Counted from the stretch's first letter, positions 12,265 through 22,038 are shown. The stretch: DNA of 64,000 nucleotides from Aurantimonas sp. Leaf443 (GCF_001425575.1 NZ_LMRD01000012.1:85694-149693), one strand, 5' to 3'. The notes: generated by a model from the sequence alone, not told the origin. Made by a program: numbers and translations.

Positions 12265-12849
12265 CTATTTCAGCGCGATCTTGTCGCTGACGCGGGGATG
12301 GGCGAAGGCGAAGCGGTCGAAACGGTAGCCGTCGCCCGATCCGGTGAGCGGCGACCAGAGGCTCGAGAAGGGCGTCGACAGCGTGTAGGTGACGCGCCCG
12401 ACGATGATCTGGGACGTGTCGTTGCGCACCGCCGCCGGAACGCTCACCTCCGACACCGTCCCGGGCGCCGGCCCGGCGACGAGGGCGGTGGGCGTCGCGC
12501 CCTTGAACGTCTTTCCCCAGGCGACCTTCGGTTGGCCCGCCACCGGCGCGTCCACCACGGTCAGCGCGATGACGAGCGTGCCGGCATCGTAGGGCTGCAC
12601 GATGTAGCTCGTCGCCTTCAGGATGTGCAGGATCTCCGTCTCCGTCCATTCCGACTGGTTGGACGTGAGATCGGAGACGGTGGTCATGATCTGGGTGAGC
12701 TTGCGGCTCACCGTGAAGGCGTAGCCGAGGTCGACCGTCGCCGCCAGGATGAGGAGGAGGATGGGCAGGAACAGCGCGAACTCGACGCCCGAGACGGCTC
12801 TGCGGTCCGCCGCCAGTCGCCTCAGGAGCGGCAGGGGACGGATAGCCAT
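12265..12849 (-). CDS. TadE/TadF-like pilus assembly protein
   Basis: 194-residue pseudopilin-like protein. After a basic N-terminus (residues 1-20) comes the TadE-type motif VSGVEFALFLPILLLILA, with the conserved Glu inside a prepilin-like hydrophobic helix (about residues 21-45), then a soluble domain. In Tad systems such proteins are minor pilins or assembly factors of Flp pili processed by a prepilin peptidase. It is the third gene of a tight three-gene unit, with its start 2 bases past the previous stop. No TadABC motor or prepilin gene is present in the window. Confidence 0.82.
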   Translation of the reverse strand: MAIRPLPLLRRLAADRRAVSGVEFALFLPILLLILAATVDLGYAFTVSRKLTQIMTTVSDLTSNQSEWTETEILHILKATSYIVQPYDAGTLVIALTVVDAPVAGQPKVAWGKTFKGATPTALVAGPAPGTVSEVSVPAAVRNDTSQIIVGRVTYTLSTPFSSLWSPLTGSGDGYRFDRFAFAHPRVSDKIALK

Positions 12850-12850
12850 G

Positions 12851-13378
12851 TCAGAAGGCCTCGTTGCGGAAGATGGTGGAGGAGACGATGACATACTCGT
12901 CCTGCGCCGTGCGCACGCTCGACAGGCTGTAGAGATCGGCGAGGCGCGACCAGGGCAGGAAGGCCTGCACGATGATGTAGTCGCCGCCCTTGCCGATGTC
13001 GAAGCTCTCCTGGATCGAGAAACTGCCGTTGGTGACCGGCTGGGTGCCGGCCACCGCCATGAGGTCCGAGACGATGTCCACCTTCACGCGCAGGTTCTGG
13101 GGGCAGCCGAACGACAGCTGCAGGCCTTGGCAGATCTTCTCCTTGAACTGCGAGATGTTCAGTCCGGCGGCGGCGGCCTCGCCGGTGCGGATGAGGCGTG
13201 CGGCCCGCACGAGCGAACCGTCGAGCGAGGCGTAGATGAAGAACAGGATGGCGATCTCGAAGATCGCGAAGAGGATGATGAAGAGCGGCAGGGCGACGAG
13301 CGCGAACTCGATCGCGGTGGCGCCGCGCGTCTCCCCGACCAGGCGCCGCAGGAGGAGGGCGGAAGGGCGCATCCTCAT
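12851..13378 (-). CDS. TadE-like pilus assembly protein
   Basis: 175-residue protein with the clearest TadE signature of the three: GATAIEFALVALPLFIILFA (about residues 19-38) at the start of the single membrane helix, followed by a short extracytoplasmic domain with two cysteines (CQGLQLSFGC). The start at 13378 overlaps the TadG stop as ATGA; an in-frame ATG at 13372 is possible. Translational coupling with TadG suggests a fixed stoichiometry. It is likely exported and membrane anchored. Confidence 0.87.
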   Translation of the reverse strand: MRMRPSALLLRRLVGETRGATAIEFALVALPLFIILFAIFEIAILFFIYASLDGSLVRAARLIRTGEAAAAGLNISQFKEKICQGLQLSFGCPQNLRVKVDIVSDLMAVAGTQPVTNGSFSIQESFDIGKGGDYIIVQAFLPWSRLADLYSLSSVRTAQDEYVIVSSTIFRNEAF

Positions 13379-14739
13379 TGCGTCAGCCGCACGGTGCCGA
13401 GATAGGTGTTGAAGATCTTGGCGAGCCCCGTCGTGATCGCGGTCGGCGAAGCGGCCGAGATGAACAGGTCCTTGGAGCTCGAACAGTCCTCCAGCGCATA
13501 GGGCAGATAGGCCTGGCGCGTGGTCGAGCCCCGCACGCCGCTGCGCATCACGCCGCCATAGACGGCGTTCCAGTCGGCCGCGGCCATGCTGTTGCCGACC
13601 GTCGCGTTGTAGCCCCAGTCCCAGGTCATGGGCAGGTATTCGGTGTAGAGCACGCCGAGCGTCGCCTTGTTGGTCTTCATCCCTGCGCACCAGGCGGGGT
13701 TCAGCGGGGCCACCTGCCGGCCGATCCACCGATTGGTCGACACCCATTCGCGCTGCGACTGGACGCCGTCGGTGAGAAAGAGAACGAGCTTGAGCGGCTG
13801 GTCGGCCGTCTTGCCGTCGCCCGCCGTCCCGACGAAGTCTTGAAGCTGCGGCAGGGACTTGTCGAAATAGGTGGCCGTGCTCGCGGTCGCGCCGTTCATG
13901 CCGTCCGTCTTGCTCTTCAGCTTGGTCCGGGCGGTGGCGGTGGAGAAGGTCGGGGCGAGCACCTGCTTGGCGGCGTCTCCCACCGTGTAGAGCCCGACCT
14001 TGATGGCCCGGTGCTCCTTGTCGGCGACGTCGATGAGGTCGATCACCTTCGTGGCCGCGTCCACGGCCACGTCGGATCGCAGGCGGATCCCGGCCGCCTG
14101 GGAATAGGTGTAGTTGTCGGAGAAGGTGATGCCGTCCACCGTGCGCGTGCCCTCGGGCGTGTGGCAGGCGAAGGCGCAGCCGATCTTGGCCTGCATCCGA
14201 TCCTGCTCTGCCTTGGTGGCGGCAAGCAGCATCGAGGGCGAGTTGTCGACGACGATGTAGACGTTCAGATAGGAGGTCGACGGCCCGCGCACGGAGGCCC
14301 GCACGTCGATCGGCAGTTCGTCGACATTGATGAGGCTCATCAGGCTCGTGCCGACCGAGCCCGACGCCTTGGCCGAGATGCTCTGGTTGGCCTTGTCGAT
14401 CGTGATCGCGCCCAGCGTGTAGGCGCCGTCGTTCGCCGCCGTCTGCGCCTCGAACCACTGCCGGACCTTCGTCTGGATCTTCGCCTCGTCGCTCGTGCCG
14501 AGTTCCCGCACGGCGGCCACGAGCGCGGCGTCGAGATCGGCCTGCATTTTCACGCGCACATTGTAGGTCCGCACGACGTCGAGCCCGCCGCCGACGCAGA
14601 TCAGCATCGGCAGGATGGAGAACACGACGATGACGGACACGTTGCCTCGGCGATCGCGCGCGAACCGCGAGAGCGCACCGCAAACGAACGACCCCATGAA
14701 GCGCGACAAGGATACCATCTCGGATTGTCTTTTCGCCAT
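13375..14739 (-). CDS. TadG-like pilus assembly protein with vWA domain
   Basis: 454-residue membrane-anchored protein. An N-terminal TadG/Flp-type helix (RRGNVSVIVVFSILPMLICVGGGLDVVR, shown here only as the family hallmark: residues 31-57) precedes a von Willebrand A domain with the metal-site motif DNSPS at 165-169 and a later LFLTDGVQ. Four cysteines (two near CAFACHTPEG) suggest an extracytoplasmic fold. The start is uncertain: ATG 14739 is used; GTG 14763 and ATGs at 14718 and 14697 are in frame and none has a strong ribosome site. First gene of the trio. It is read away from petA. Confidence 0.85.
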   Translation of the reverse strand: MAKRQSEMVSLSRFMGSFVCGALSRFARDRRGNVSVIVVFSILPMLICVGGGLDVVRTYNVRVKMQADLDAALVAAVRELGTSDEAKIQTKVRQWFEAQTAANDGAYTLGAITIDKANQSISAKASGSVGTSLMSLINVDELPIDVRASVRGPSTSYLNVYIVVDNSPSMLLAATKAEQDRMQAKIGCAFACHTPEGTRTVDGITFSDNYTYSQAAGIRLRSDVAVDAATKVIDLIDVADKEHRAIKVGLYTVGDAAKQVLAPTFSTATARTKLKSKTDGMNGATASTATYFDKSLPQLQDFVGTAGDGKTADQPLKLVLFLTDGVQSQREWVSTNRWIGRQVAPLNPAWCAGMKTNKATLGVLYTEYLPMTWDWGYNATVGNSMAAADWNAVYGGVMRSGVRGSTTRQAYLPYALEDCSSSKDLFISAASPTAITTGLAKIFNTYLGTVRLTQ

Positions 14740-15185
14740 CGATGCAGCTCGTTGCGACGACACTAGGGGCAGGAAGGTATCATTCGGCTTAAGTCGTCTT
14801 CTGTAATTCGACGCAGCATCCGTCGCGCCTGACGGACATCGGCCGGTCCTTTACGGAGCGAGAGGCCGCGAAGGGCGGGCAAGGGACGTTCCGGCGCGCG
14901 GATGGCCGGCGAGGCCGGAGCGGCGAAATCCGCGCGGCTCGAACAGGGCTCGAGCGCGTCCTTAAATCCTTGCGCGCAGCTGCGTCCCGTGAGCGACACG
15001 TTGACTTTGCGACCGCAATGCGGCTGGACAAGCCTCCGGGCGCCGCCTAGAACGCGTCCAATTTAGCGGGGAACCGGGCGTGTTCGGAGGCGATACGCCT
15101 CTTGTGGCAGTCTTCGTGTTTCGGCAGAAATCGAAGGCGGTTCGAGCGATCCGCTGGACTGAGGCCTCAAGGAGTGGCAACCGCC
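14740..15185. other. Non-coding gap between the tad-like trio and petABC
   Basis: 446 bases without a credible gene. It must hold the divergent promoters of tadG (minus) and petA (plus). A TTGACT at 15001-15006 is a possible -35 element toward pet, but I see no good -10 at the right distance. TTGC-GACC-GCAA at 15007-15018 is a short inverted repeat. Nothing else stands out. Confidence 0.5.
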
Positions 15186-15746
15186 GTGAGCGTGCACGAA
15201 ACCGCCGATCCGAACCGTCGGGACTTCCTCTACATCGCCACGGGCGCCGTCGCCGCCGTCGGCGCCGCGTCGCTCGCCTGGCCGTTCATCGACCAGATGA
15301 ATCCCGATGCCGCCACGCTCGCCCTCGCCGAGATCGAGGTGGACGTGAGCCAGGTGGCCGACGGCCAGTCGATCACCGCCAAGTGGCGGGGCAAGCCCGT
15401 CTTCATCCGCCAGCGCACCGACGCCGAGGTGGAGGAGGCCAAGGCCGTTCCGCTCGCCGATCTCAAGGATCCTGTGGCGCGCAACGCCAACATCGCCGCC
15501 GACGCGCCGGCGACCGACGAGAACCGGTCGGCGCCGGGCAAGGAGAAGTGGCTGGTGATGGTGGGCGTGTGCACCCATCTCGGCTGCATCCCGCTCGGCC
15601 AGGCCGGCGACTACGACGGCTGGTTCTGCCCCTGCCACGGCTCGTCCTACGACACGGCGGGCCGCATCCGCCAGGGACCGGCGCCGGAGAACATGGCCGT
15701 GCCGCCGTTCGAATTCACGTCCGACACCATCGTCCGAATCGGCTGA
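15186..15746 (+). CDS. petA: Ubiquinol-cytochrome c reductase, Rieske iron-sulfur subunit
   Basis: Rieske [2Fe-2S] subunit of the cytochrome bc1 complex. The 186-residue protein has a twin-arginine signal/anchor ([10 protein letters not shown] at 11-20, then a hydrophobic helix to about 34) and both cluster-binding boxes: C129, H131 and C134 in CTHLGC, and C148, C150 and H151 in CPCHGS. The start is GTG at 15186, with AGGAG 11 bases upstream; GTGs at 15174 and 15192 are alternatives. First gene of petABC. Its folding and insertion should depend on the Tat system, encoded at 49-50.6 kb. Confidence 0.97.
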   Translation: MSVHETADPNRRDFLYIATGAVAAVGAASLAWPFIDQMNPDAATLALAEIEVDVSQVADGQSITAKWRGKPVFIRQRTDAEVEEAKAVPLADLKDPVARNANIAADAPATDENRSAPGKEKWLVMVGVCTHLGCIPLGQAGDYDGWFCPCHGSSYDTAGRIRQGPAPENMAVPPFEFTSDTIVRIG

Positions 15747-15766
15747 GCGGGGAGAAGCATCCGAAC

Positions 15767-17062
15767 ATGAGTGGTCCCTCGTCCTACGTCCCGACGAACG
15801 GCACGATGCGCTGGCTCGATGCCCGCCTTCCGCTGCCGCGCCTCGTCTATGACAGCTTCATCGCCTATCCGGTGCCGCGCAACCTGAACTATGCCTATAC
15901 GTTCGGCGGCATTCTCGCGATCTTCCTGGTCTCGCAGATCCTGACCGGCGTCGTGCTGGCCATGCACTACGCCGCCGCCACGGGCCTCGCCTTCGAATCC
16001 GTCGAGCGCATCATGCGCGACGTGAACTGGGGCTGGCTGCTGCGCTACATGCATGCCAACGGCGCCTCCTTCTTCTTCATCGCCGTCTATCTCCACATCT
16101 TCCGCGGCCTCTACTACGGCTCCTACAAGGCGCCCCGCGAAGTCCTGTGGATCCTCGGCGTCATCATCTTCCTCCTGATGATGGCCACCGCCTTCATGGG
16201 CTACGTGCTGCCCTGGGGCCAGATGTCCTTCTGGGGCGCCACGGTCATCACCGGCTTCTTCACCGCCTTCCCGCTGATCGGCGAGCCGATCCAGCAGCTT
16301 CTCCTCGGCGGCTTCGCGGTGGACAACGCCACGCTCAACCGCTTCTTCTCGCTGCACTACCTGCTGCCCTTCATGATCGCCGGCGTCGTCGTCCTGCATG
16401 TCTGGGCCCTGCACGTCACCGGCCAGACCAACCCGACCGGCGTCGAGGTGAAGTCGTCGAAGGACACGCTGCCCTTCACGCCCTACGCGACCATCAAGGA
16501 CGCGTTCGCGATGGTCGCCTTCCTGGCCGTCTTCGCCTATTTCGTCTTCTACCTGCCGAACTACATGGGCCACCCGGACAACTACATCCCGGCGAACCCC
16601 CTGAAGACGCCCGCGCATATCGTGCCGGAATGGTACTTCCTGCCCTTCTACGCCATGCTGCGCGCCATCACCTTCAATATCGGCCCGATCGATTCCAAGC
16701 TCGGCGGCGTGCTGGTGATGTTCGGCTCGATCATCATCCTGTTCTTCCTGCCCTGGCTCGACACGAGCCGCGTGCGCTCCACCGCCTACCGGCCGGTCTA
16801 CAAGATCTTCTTCTGGATCTTCGCGGCCAACGCCGTCTTCCTCGGCTGGCTCGGCTCGCGCCCGGCGGAGGGCATCTATCCCGCTCTCGCGCTCGTCGGC
16901 ACGATCTACTATTTCGGCCACTTCCTCGTCGTCCTGCCGGTGCTCGGCCTCGTCGAGAAGCCGCTGAAGCTGCCGAACTCGATCGCGGACGCCGTGCTCG
17001 GCAAGACCGGCGCCCACGCCATGCCGCAGGGTGCGGCCGCTTCCCCGGAGACCAAAGGCTGA
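15767..17062 (+). CDS. petB: Cytochrome b subunit of bc1 complex
   Basis: Integral membrane cytochrome b of complex III, 431 residues with eight or nine membrane helices. The haem-ligating histidines are in the helix B and D regions (for example [24 protein letters not shown], residues about 87-110, and [20 protein letters not shown]), and the quinone-site signature [13 protein letters not shown] is present. GGGGAGA precedes the ATG. It lies 20 bases after petA and 23 before petC, so one operon. It is not fused to cytochrome c1, unlike the fbcH arrangement in Bradyrhizobium. Confidence 0.98.
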   Translation: MSGPSSYVPTNGTMRWLDARLPLPRLVYDSFIAYPVPRNLNYAYTFGGILAIFLVSQILTGVVLAMHYAAATGLAFESVERIMRDVNWGWLLRYMHANGASFFFIAVYLHIFRGLYYGSYKAPREVLWILGVIIFLLMMATAFMGYVLPWGQMSFWGATVITGFFTAFPLIGEPIQQLLLGGFAVDNATLNRFFSLHYLLPFMIAGVVVLHVWALHVTGQTNPTGVEVKSSKDTLPFTPYATIKDAFAMVAFLAVFAYFVFYLPNYMGHPDNYIPANPLKTPAHIVPEWYFLPFYAMLRAITFNIGPIDSKLGGVLVMFGSIIILFFLPWLDTSRVRSTAYRPVYKIFFWIFAANAVFLGWLGSRPAEGIYPALALVGTIYYFGHFLVVLPVLGLVEKPLKLPNSIADAVLGKTGAHAMPQGAAASPETKG

Positions 17063-17085
17063 TGCGGCGCTTGAGGGACACCACC

Positions 17086-18087
17086 ATGAACCGGCTCCTT
17101 CCGGCCCTTCTCGTCGCCGGCCTCGCAGCCTTCCCCGCCTATGCGCAGGAGGCGGCCGCTCCGGCCGCCGCGCCCGCCGCGCAGGCGCCCGCCGAGGGTG
17201 TCGCGCCGATGGCGCCCGCCGAGGGCGCGGATGCGGCCGCCGCCAGCGACGTGCGCGAGGGCAAGACCGAGGGCGGGCATGAAGAGGCCGCCGATCACGG
17301 CGCCGCCGCCGGCGAGCATGCGACGCCGCACTACCCGCTGAAGAAGCCGGAACTCCTCAACTGGAGCTTCGCCGGCCCGTTCGGCCACTGGGACGTGGCG
17401 CAGCTCCAGCGTGGCCTGCAGGTCTACAAGGAGGTCTGCTCGGCCTGCCACTCGATGAACCTCGTCTCGTTCCGCAATCTCGAGGCGCTCGGCTACAACG
17501 AGGCGCAGATTAAGACCTTCGCGGCCGAGTATCAGGTCCAGGACGGGCCGAACGCCGAAGGCGAGATGTTCGAGCGCGCCGGCATCCCGACCGACCGCTT
17601 CCCGTCGCCCTTCGCGAATCCGGAAGCGGCCGCCGCCGCCAATAACGGCGCGGCCCCGCCGGACTTCTCGCTGATCGCCAAGGCGCGCGCCGTCGAGCGC
17701 GGCTTCCCGACCTTCGTCTTCGACATCTTCACGCAATATGCCGAGGGCGGGCCGGACTATATCCACGCGCTCCTGACGGGCTATGGCGAGGAGCCGCCGG
17801 CCGAGATCACCATCCAGGAGGGGACCCACTACAACCCCTACTATATTGGTGGCCCCGCGCTCGCCATGGCGCAGCCGATCTCCGACGGTCAGGTGACCTA
17901 TTCGGACGGCGCGCCGCAGACGGTCGACCAGTATTCGCGCGACGTCTCTGCCTTCCTGATGTGGGCCGCCGAGCCGCATCTGGCGGAGCGCAAGGCGACG
18001 GGCATGGTGGCCTTCGTCTTCCTCGTCGTCTTTGCCGGCCTGCTTTACGCCGTGAAGCGCCGGGTCTATGCGGGCGTGCCGCATTGA
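17086..18087 (+). CDS. petC: Cytochrome c1 subunit of bc1 complex
   Basis: Membrane-anchored cytochrome c1, 333 residues. A signal peptide (MNRLLPALLVAGLAAFPAYA, residues 1-20) is followed by an unusually long Ala/Pro/Glu-rich low-complexity stretch (21-81), then the cytochrome domain with haem site C118-S-A-C121-H122 and a C-terminal anchor helix (GMVAFVFLVVFAGLLYAV). The ATG at 17086 is preferred over 17062 because GAGGGA is 7 bases upstream. Last gene of petABC, followed by a strong terminator. Confidence 0.97.
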   Translation: MNRLLPALLVAGLAAFPAYAQEAAAPAAAPAAQAPAEGVAPMAPAEGADAAAASDVREGKTEGGHEEAADHGAAAGEHATPHYPLKKPELLNWSFAGPFGHWDVAQLQRGLQVYKEVCSACHSMNLVSFRNLEALGYNEAQIKTFAAEYQVQDGPNAEGEMFERAGIPTDRFPSPFANPEAAAAANNGAAPPDFSLIAKARAVERGFPTFVFDIFTQYAEGGPDYIHALLTGYGEEPPAEITIQEGTHYNPYYIGGPALAMAQPISDGQVTYSDGAPQTVDQYSRDVSAFLMWAAEPHLAERKATGMVAFVFLVVFAGLLYAVKRRVYAGVPH

Positions 18088-18117
18088 GGCGTGCCTGACC
18101 CGGATCGGTTCGAGGAA

Positions 18118-18141
18118 GGGGGCCCCGGTGGCCCCCTTTTT
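18118..18141 (+). terminator. Rho-independent terminator of petABC
   Basis: GGGGGCC and GGCCCCC arms (18118-18124, 18130-18136) with a short loop, followed by TTTTT (18137-18141), 31 bases after the petC stop. A textbook intrinsic terminator. Confidence 0.93.
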
Positions 18142-18166
18142 CGTTTGAGAGCCGCGTCCCGGCGGG

Positions 18167-18637
18167 TCAGCCGAGCGGCTGGAAGACCGAGGCTTCGAAC
18201 CCGAAGACGGGCTCGCCGTCCTGGTTCTGGGCACGCGTCGTGGATTCGATGATCCCCAGGCCGGGTCGGCTCTTCGAAAGGCGCTTCTCCGTCACCGTCA
18301 TGAAATAGGCGATCGTGTCGCCGGCGAAGACCGGCCGCGGCCAGCGCAGGTTGCGCACGCCCGGCGAGGGGCCGAGCGCGGGCACGGGGTGGCCGGCCTC
18401 CGCCAGCGCCTTCAGCGCGGCATGGCGCGTCTCGATGTTGAGGCGCATGCCGACGGCCGCCGTGTGCCAGCCCGACGCGCAGAGCCCGCCGAGCAGCGAC
18501 GCCCTGGCCCGGTCCTCGTCGAGATGGAAGGGCTGCGGATCGTAGGCCGCGGCGAAGCGCAGGATGGCCTCCTTCGTGAAGAGATGCGTTCCCAGCGCGA
18601 ACTCGCGGCCGACCTCGATCGAATCCCAGTAGATCAT
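18167..18637 (-). CDS. MaoC-like hydratase, second of pair
   Basis: 156-residue hot-dog-fold protein of the MaoC dehydratase/(R)-enoyl-CoA hydratase family. The hydratase signature is recognisable in AAYDPQPFHLDEDRA followed by GLCASGWHTAA, supplying the Asp/His pair. Its ATG overlaps the upstream MaoC gene's stop (ATGA), and the two proteins are similar to each other, so they probably arose by duplication and may act as a heterodimer. The natural acyl-CoA substrate is unknown. Confidence 0.9.
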   Translation of the reverse strand: MIYWDSIEVGREFALGTHLFTKEAILRFAAAYDPQPFHLDEDRARASLLGGLCASGWHTAAVGMRLNIETRHAALKALAEAGHPVPALGPSPGVRNLRWPRPVFAGDTIAYFMTVTEKRLSKSRPGLGIIESTTRAQNQDGEPVFGFEASVFQPLG

Positions 18638-19086
18638 GCGGCCGCACCTTGCCGCGTCAGGAGCAGGAGGGCGTAGCGGCTTTCCAGCACGGTGGCCCCG
18701 GTCTGGTTGACGAGGCGCGTCTCCAGCGTCGCGATGCCGAGCGTCGGGCGCTTGGCCGACAGTCTCGCGCTCGCCACCCGCGCGGTGCCGCTCAGCGTGT
18801 CGCCGGGGCGCACCGGGGCGAGCCAGCGGACATAGTCGATGCCGGGCGAGCCCTGTGAGGTGGAGTTGAGGAGATAGCTGTCGCACATCATGCGCATCAT
18901 CATCGCGCAGGTGTGCCAGCCCGAAACCGACAGGCCCCCGAGGAGGTTGGCCTCGGCGGCGTTCTCGTCGAGATGGAAGGGCTGCGGATCGAACTCGGCG
19001 GCGAAGGCCAAGCCTTCCGCCCGGTCGACGGGATGAGGCCCGAGGGCAAATTCCAGGCCCTCCGTGAAATCTTCGAATGCGCGCAT
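18634..19086 (-). CDS. MaoC-like hydratase, first of pair
   Basis: 150-residue MaoC-fold protein with the same core as its neighbour (AAEFDPQPFHLDENAAEANL, then GLSVSGWHTCAMMMRMM). GGGAGG lies just upstream of the ATG. The Met-rich stretch after the catalytic His is unusual but not disruptive. It is transcribed with the downstream MaoC gene. Such pairs are common beside ychF-pth-rplY in rhizobial genomes; their physiological role is not established. Confidence 0.9.
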   Translation of the reverse strand: MRAFEDFTEGLEFALGPHPVDRAEGLAFAAEFDPQPFHLDENAAEANLLGGLSVSGWHTCAMMMRMMCDSYLLNSTSQGSPGIDYVRWLAPVRPGDTLSGTARVASARLSAKRPTLGIATLETRLVNQTGATVLESRYALLLLTRQGAAA

Positions 19087-19204
19087 CGGTCCTCCCTTCG
19101 TCGCCGAACGGAGATAGGCGGAGCTTCATCGCTTTCGAGTGGCGCCGCGAGCGCTCGCCTGCAGGGCCGCGAGCAACAGGACCCATCGCCAGCGCAGCCG
19201 CCGA

Positions 19205-19245
19205 AACGAGCGGCGCGCCCGCTCCTGTTCGGAACGGGCGCGCCG
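19205..19245 (-). terminator. Possible terminator downstream of ychF
   Basis: An 11-base perfect inverted repeat (CGGCGCGCCCG at 19211-19221 and CGGGCGCGCCG at 19235-19245) lies 46 bases past the ychF stop. On the minus strand it is followed by CTCGTTTCGG, a weak U-stretch, so termination may be partial. Confidence 0.5.
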
Positions 19246-19290
19246 GGCAGGACGCTCAATTAGGGCAGGGGCTTGGCGCCCGCGCCTGAC

Positions 19291-20394
19291 CTAGGTGTTG
19301 AACTTGAACATCATCACGTCGCCATCCTGCACGACATAGTCCTTGCCTTCGTCGCGGGCCTTGCCGGCTTCCTTGGCGGCCGCCTCGCCGCCCAGCGTCG
19401 TGAAGTCGCCGAAGGCGATGGTCTGCGCGCGGATGAAGCCCCTCTCGAAGTCGGTGTGGATCACGCCGGCCGCCTGCGGGGCCTTGGAGCCGCGCCGCAC
19501 GGTCCAGGCGCGCGTCTCCTTCGGGCCGGCGGTGAAATAGGTGATGAGCTCGAGCAGCTCGTAGCCGGCGCGGATCATGCGATCGAGGCCGGGCTCCTCG
19601 AGGCCGATCGCCTCGAGATATTCGGCGACGTCGCCCTCCGGCAGCTGCGCGATCTCCGCCTCGATCTCTGCCGAGATGACGACGGCGCGAGCGCCCTGAC
19701 GCTTGGCCATCTCCTCGACGGCGCGCGAATAGTCGTTGCCGGTCCCGGCATCCTCTTCCGCCACGTTGCAGACATAGAGGACGGGCTTCGACGTCAGGAG
19801 GTTCAGCGTGCGCAGCTCGCGGCGACCGTCCGCGTCGAGATCGGCGAGCAGCGTGCGGGCGGGTTCGCCCTTCTGCAGGCGCTCCAGCGCCGCCTCCATC
19901 ACGGGGAGCGCGGCAAGCGCCTCCTTGTCCTTGCCCTGCGCCTTCTTGCGCACGCCGACCACGCGCCGCTCCAGGCTCTCGAGGTCGGAGAGCATCAGCT
20001 CGGTCTCGACCGTCTCCGCGTCGGCCACGGGGTCGATCCGGCCCTCGACATGGGTGATGTCGTCATTCTCGAAGCAGCGCAGGACATGCGCGATGGCGTC
20101 CGTCTCGCGGATATTGGCGAGGAACTGGTTGCCGAGCCCTTCGCCCTTGGAGGCGCCGCGCACGAGGCCGGCGATGTCGACGAAGGTGATGCGCGTCGGG
20201 ATGATGTTGGCGGACTTGGCGATCTTCGCGATGTCCTTCAGGCGCGGGTCGGGAACGCCGACATCGCCCGTATTGGGCTCGATCGTGCAGAACGGATAGT
20301 TGGCGGCCTGCGCGGCCGCCGTCTTCGTCAGCGCATTGAAGAGGGTCGACTTGCCGACATTGGGCAGGCCGACGATCCCGCATTTAAAGCCCAT
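19291..20394 (-). CDS. ychF: Redox-regulated OBG-family ATPase YchF
   Basis: Ribosome-associated P-loop NTPase that prefers ATP over GTP. The 367-residue protein begins [20 protein letters not shown] (G1 loop at 9-16), has the G3 region [19 protein letters not shown], and ends with a TGS-type domain ([19 protein letters not shown]). AAGGA lies 7 bases before the ATG at 20394; an in-frame codon at 20415 is less likely. It is 111 bases downstream of pth in the same direction, a very common bacterial pairing. Confidence 0.98.
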   Translation of the reverse strand: MGFKCGIVGLPNVGKSTLFNALTKTAAAQAANYPFCTIEPNTGDVGVPDPRLKDIAKIAKSANIIPTRITFVDIAGLVRGASKGEGLGNQFLANIRETDAIAHVLRCFENDDITHVEGRIDPVADAETVETELMLSDLESLERRVVGVRKKAQGKDKEALAALPVMEAALERLQKGEPARTLLADLDADGRRELRTLNLLTSKPVLYVCNVAEEDAGTGNDYSRAVEEMAKRQGARAVVISAEIEAEIAQLPEGDVAEYLEAIGLEEPGLDRMIRAGYELLELITYFTAGPKETRAWTVRRGSKAPQAAGVIHTDFERGFIRAQTIAFGDFTTLGGEAAAKEAGKARDEGKDYVVQDGDVMMFKFNT

Positions 20395-20505
20395 CTGGGT
20401 ATCCTTCGGTCTCACGGGCCGCGCAGAAGCGGCGTCTCGTGCCGGTGTTTGAAGTCTGTCGCACGGGCGGTCAACCGCCGGGCGCGGGACGGGGCGTGCG
20501 GCTCG

Positions 20506-21219
20506 TCAGTCCTTGCCGAACATGCGCTTCAGCATGTCGGCCATGGGGCCCGAGCCGGGAATGGCGGATGTTCCGGCGGGGCGGGCCTGCCGGATATGGC
20601 TCTGCGCCGGCGCGGCCGTCTTCGCCGAACCCTTGGCGCCGGCGGGCTCGCCGCCATTGGCCGTAAGCGCGACGCGATTCATGAAGCCGGCATCGTCGCC
20701 GGCGGCGAGGCTGTCGGCGTGCCGGGCGATCGCTTCGAAGAGGGGGGCCAGCCATTCGCGGTCCACCTTGGCGAAGTCGCCGAGGACATGCGGGTTCACC
20801 GCCTCCTTGCTGCCGGGATGACCGATGCCCAGGCGCACGCGGCGATAGTCCTTGCCCAGATGCGCATCGATCGAGCGCAGCCCGTTATGGCCGCCATTGC
20901 CGCCGCCGGTCTTCACCCGCACCTTGCCGGGCGGCAGATCGAGTTCGTCATGCAGGACCACGATGTCGGCGGGCGCGATCTTGAAGAAGCTCGCCGCCGC
21001 GCCGACCGAGCGGCCGGACTCGTTCATGAAGGTCTGGGGCTTCAGGAGCAGCACCTTGGTGCCGGCGATCGAACCTTCGGAGATCTCGCCGGAGAACTTC
21101 TTCGACCAGGGGCCGAAGCCGTGCCGCGCATGGATCTCGTCCAGCGCCATGAAGCCGATATTGTGGCGGTTGCCGGCATAGCGGGGGCCGGGATTTCCGA
21201 GACCTGCGATCAGGAGCAT
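20506..21219 (-). CDS. pth: Peptidyl-tRNA hydrolase
   Basis: Releases peptides from prematurely dropped peptidyl-tRNA. The catalytic residues are visible: N9 and H19 in [18 protein letters not shown], the [14 protein letters not shown] segment with the conserved Asp, and [12 protein letters not shown]. At 237 residues it is longer than E. coli Pth because of a roughly 50-residue C-terminal Ala/Pro-rich tail typical of rhizobial forms. GAGG is 8 bases before the ATG at 21219. It lies between rplY and ychF. Confidence 0.97.
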   Translation of the reverse strand: MLLIAGLGNPGPRYAGNRHNIGFMALDEIHARHGFGPWSKKFSGEISEGSIAGTKVLLLKPQTFMNESGRSVGAAASFFKIAPADIVVLHDELDLPPGKVRVKTGGGNGGHNGLRSIDAHLGKDYRRVRLGIGHPGSKEAVNPHVLGDFAKVDREWLAPLFEAIARHADSLAAGDDAGFMNRVALTANGGEPAGAKGSAKTAAPAQSHIRQARPAGTSAIPGSGPMADMLKRMFGKD

Positions 21220-21303
21220 CGCTCCGCCCTCGTTCGTCGAGCGCCGGTTCGTCCGGGCATCCATCCTGGCCTCCGGGCGGACGCGCCGCGCCGCCGGACG
21301 GCG

Positions 21304-21334
21304 AAACGGGAGCGCGCACCATCGGCCGCTCCCG
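21304..21334 (-). terminator. Possible terminator downstream of rplY
   Basis: CGGGAGCG (21307-21314) and CGCTCCCG (21327-21334) form an 8-base stem 48 bases after the rplY stop, followed on the minus strand by TTTCG. It is weak and may only attenuate read-through into pth. Confidence 0.5.
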
Positions 21335-21381
21335 CCTGTCGTCTGTCCGAGAGGCCCCCGGCAGGCGGGGGCCGCCGGAGC

Positions 21382-22038
21382 CTACTTCTCGTCGCTGTCG
21401 TCCGTGGAGACTTCGGTCGCCTCGACCTCGTCGGCAGCGGCCTCTTCCGTCTCGTCCTCTTCCTCGAGGATGTCCGGCGCCACGATCGTCGCGATGGTGA
21501 AGTCGCGGTCGTCGATGGCGAGCTCGACGCCCTTCGGCAGCTTGAGCGCCGAGGCGTGGATCGAATCGCCGATGTCGAGACCCGTCAGGTCCAGGGTGAA
21601 GCCCTCGGGGATCGAGCCGGCCGGAGCCTCGACCTCGATCTCGTGACGGACGACGTTGAGCACGCCACCCTTCTGCTTCAGGCCGGGCGCCTCGTCCTCG
21701 TTCTCGAAATGAACGGGCACGCCGACGGTGACGCGGGTCGATTCGGAGACGCGCAGGAAGTCGACATGGGTGAGGAAGTCGCGGACGGGATCGAGCTGGT
21801 ACTCCTTGGGGAGGACCTTGATCTTCTGGCCGCCGACCTCGATCGTGGCGATCGTCGTCAGGAAGCCGCCGGCGTGCAGACGCAGGAAGGTTTCCTTGTA
21901 GGGGATCGCGATCGGGAGGGGCTGCTGCTTGCCGCCATAGATGACGGCGGGAATCATGCCGTTGCGGCGAAGATGTCTGGCGGCCCCCTTGCCGACCTTC
22001 TCGCGCGCCTCGGCGGTGACCGTGTAGGTCTCGCTCAT
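21382..22038 (-). CDS. rplY: 50S ribosomal protein L25 (CTC form)
   Basis: 5S rRNA-binding ribosomal protein of the long L25/CTC type, 218 residues. The N-terminal L25 domain starts [20 protein letters not shown] and carries [13 protein letters not shown]; a C-terminal beta domain (about 95-190) is followed by a strongly acidic tail ending DDSDEK. AAGGAA sits 7-8 bases upstream of the ATG at 22038. The order rplY-pth-ychF suggests a translation-related transcription unit. Confidence 0.97.
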   Translation of the reverse strand: MSETYTVTAEAREKVGKGAARHLRRNGMIPAVIYGGKQQPLPIAIPYKETFLRLHAGGFLTTIATIEVGGQKIKVLPKEYQLDPVRDFLTHVDFLRVSESTRVTVGVPVHFENEDEAPGLKQKGGVLNVVRHEIEVEAPAGSIPEGFTLDLTGLDIGDSIHASALKLPKGVELAIDDRDFTIATIVAPDILEEEDETEEAAADEVEATEVSTDDSDEK

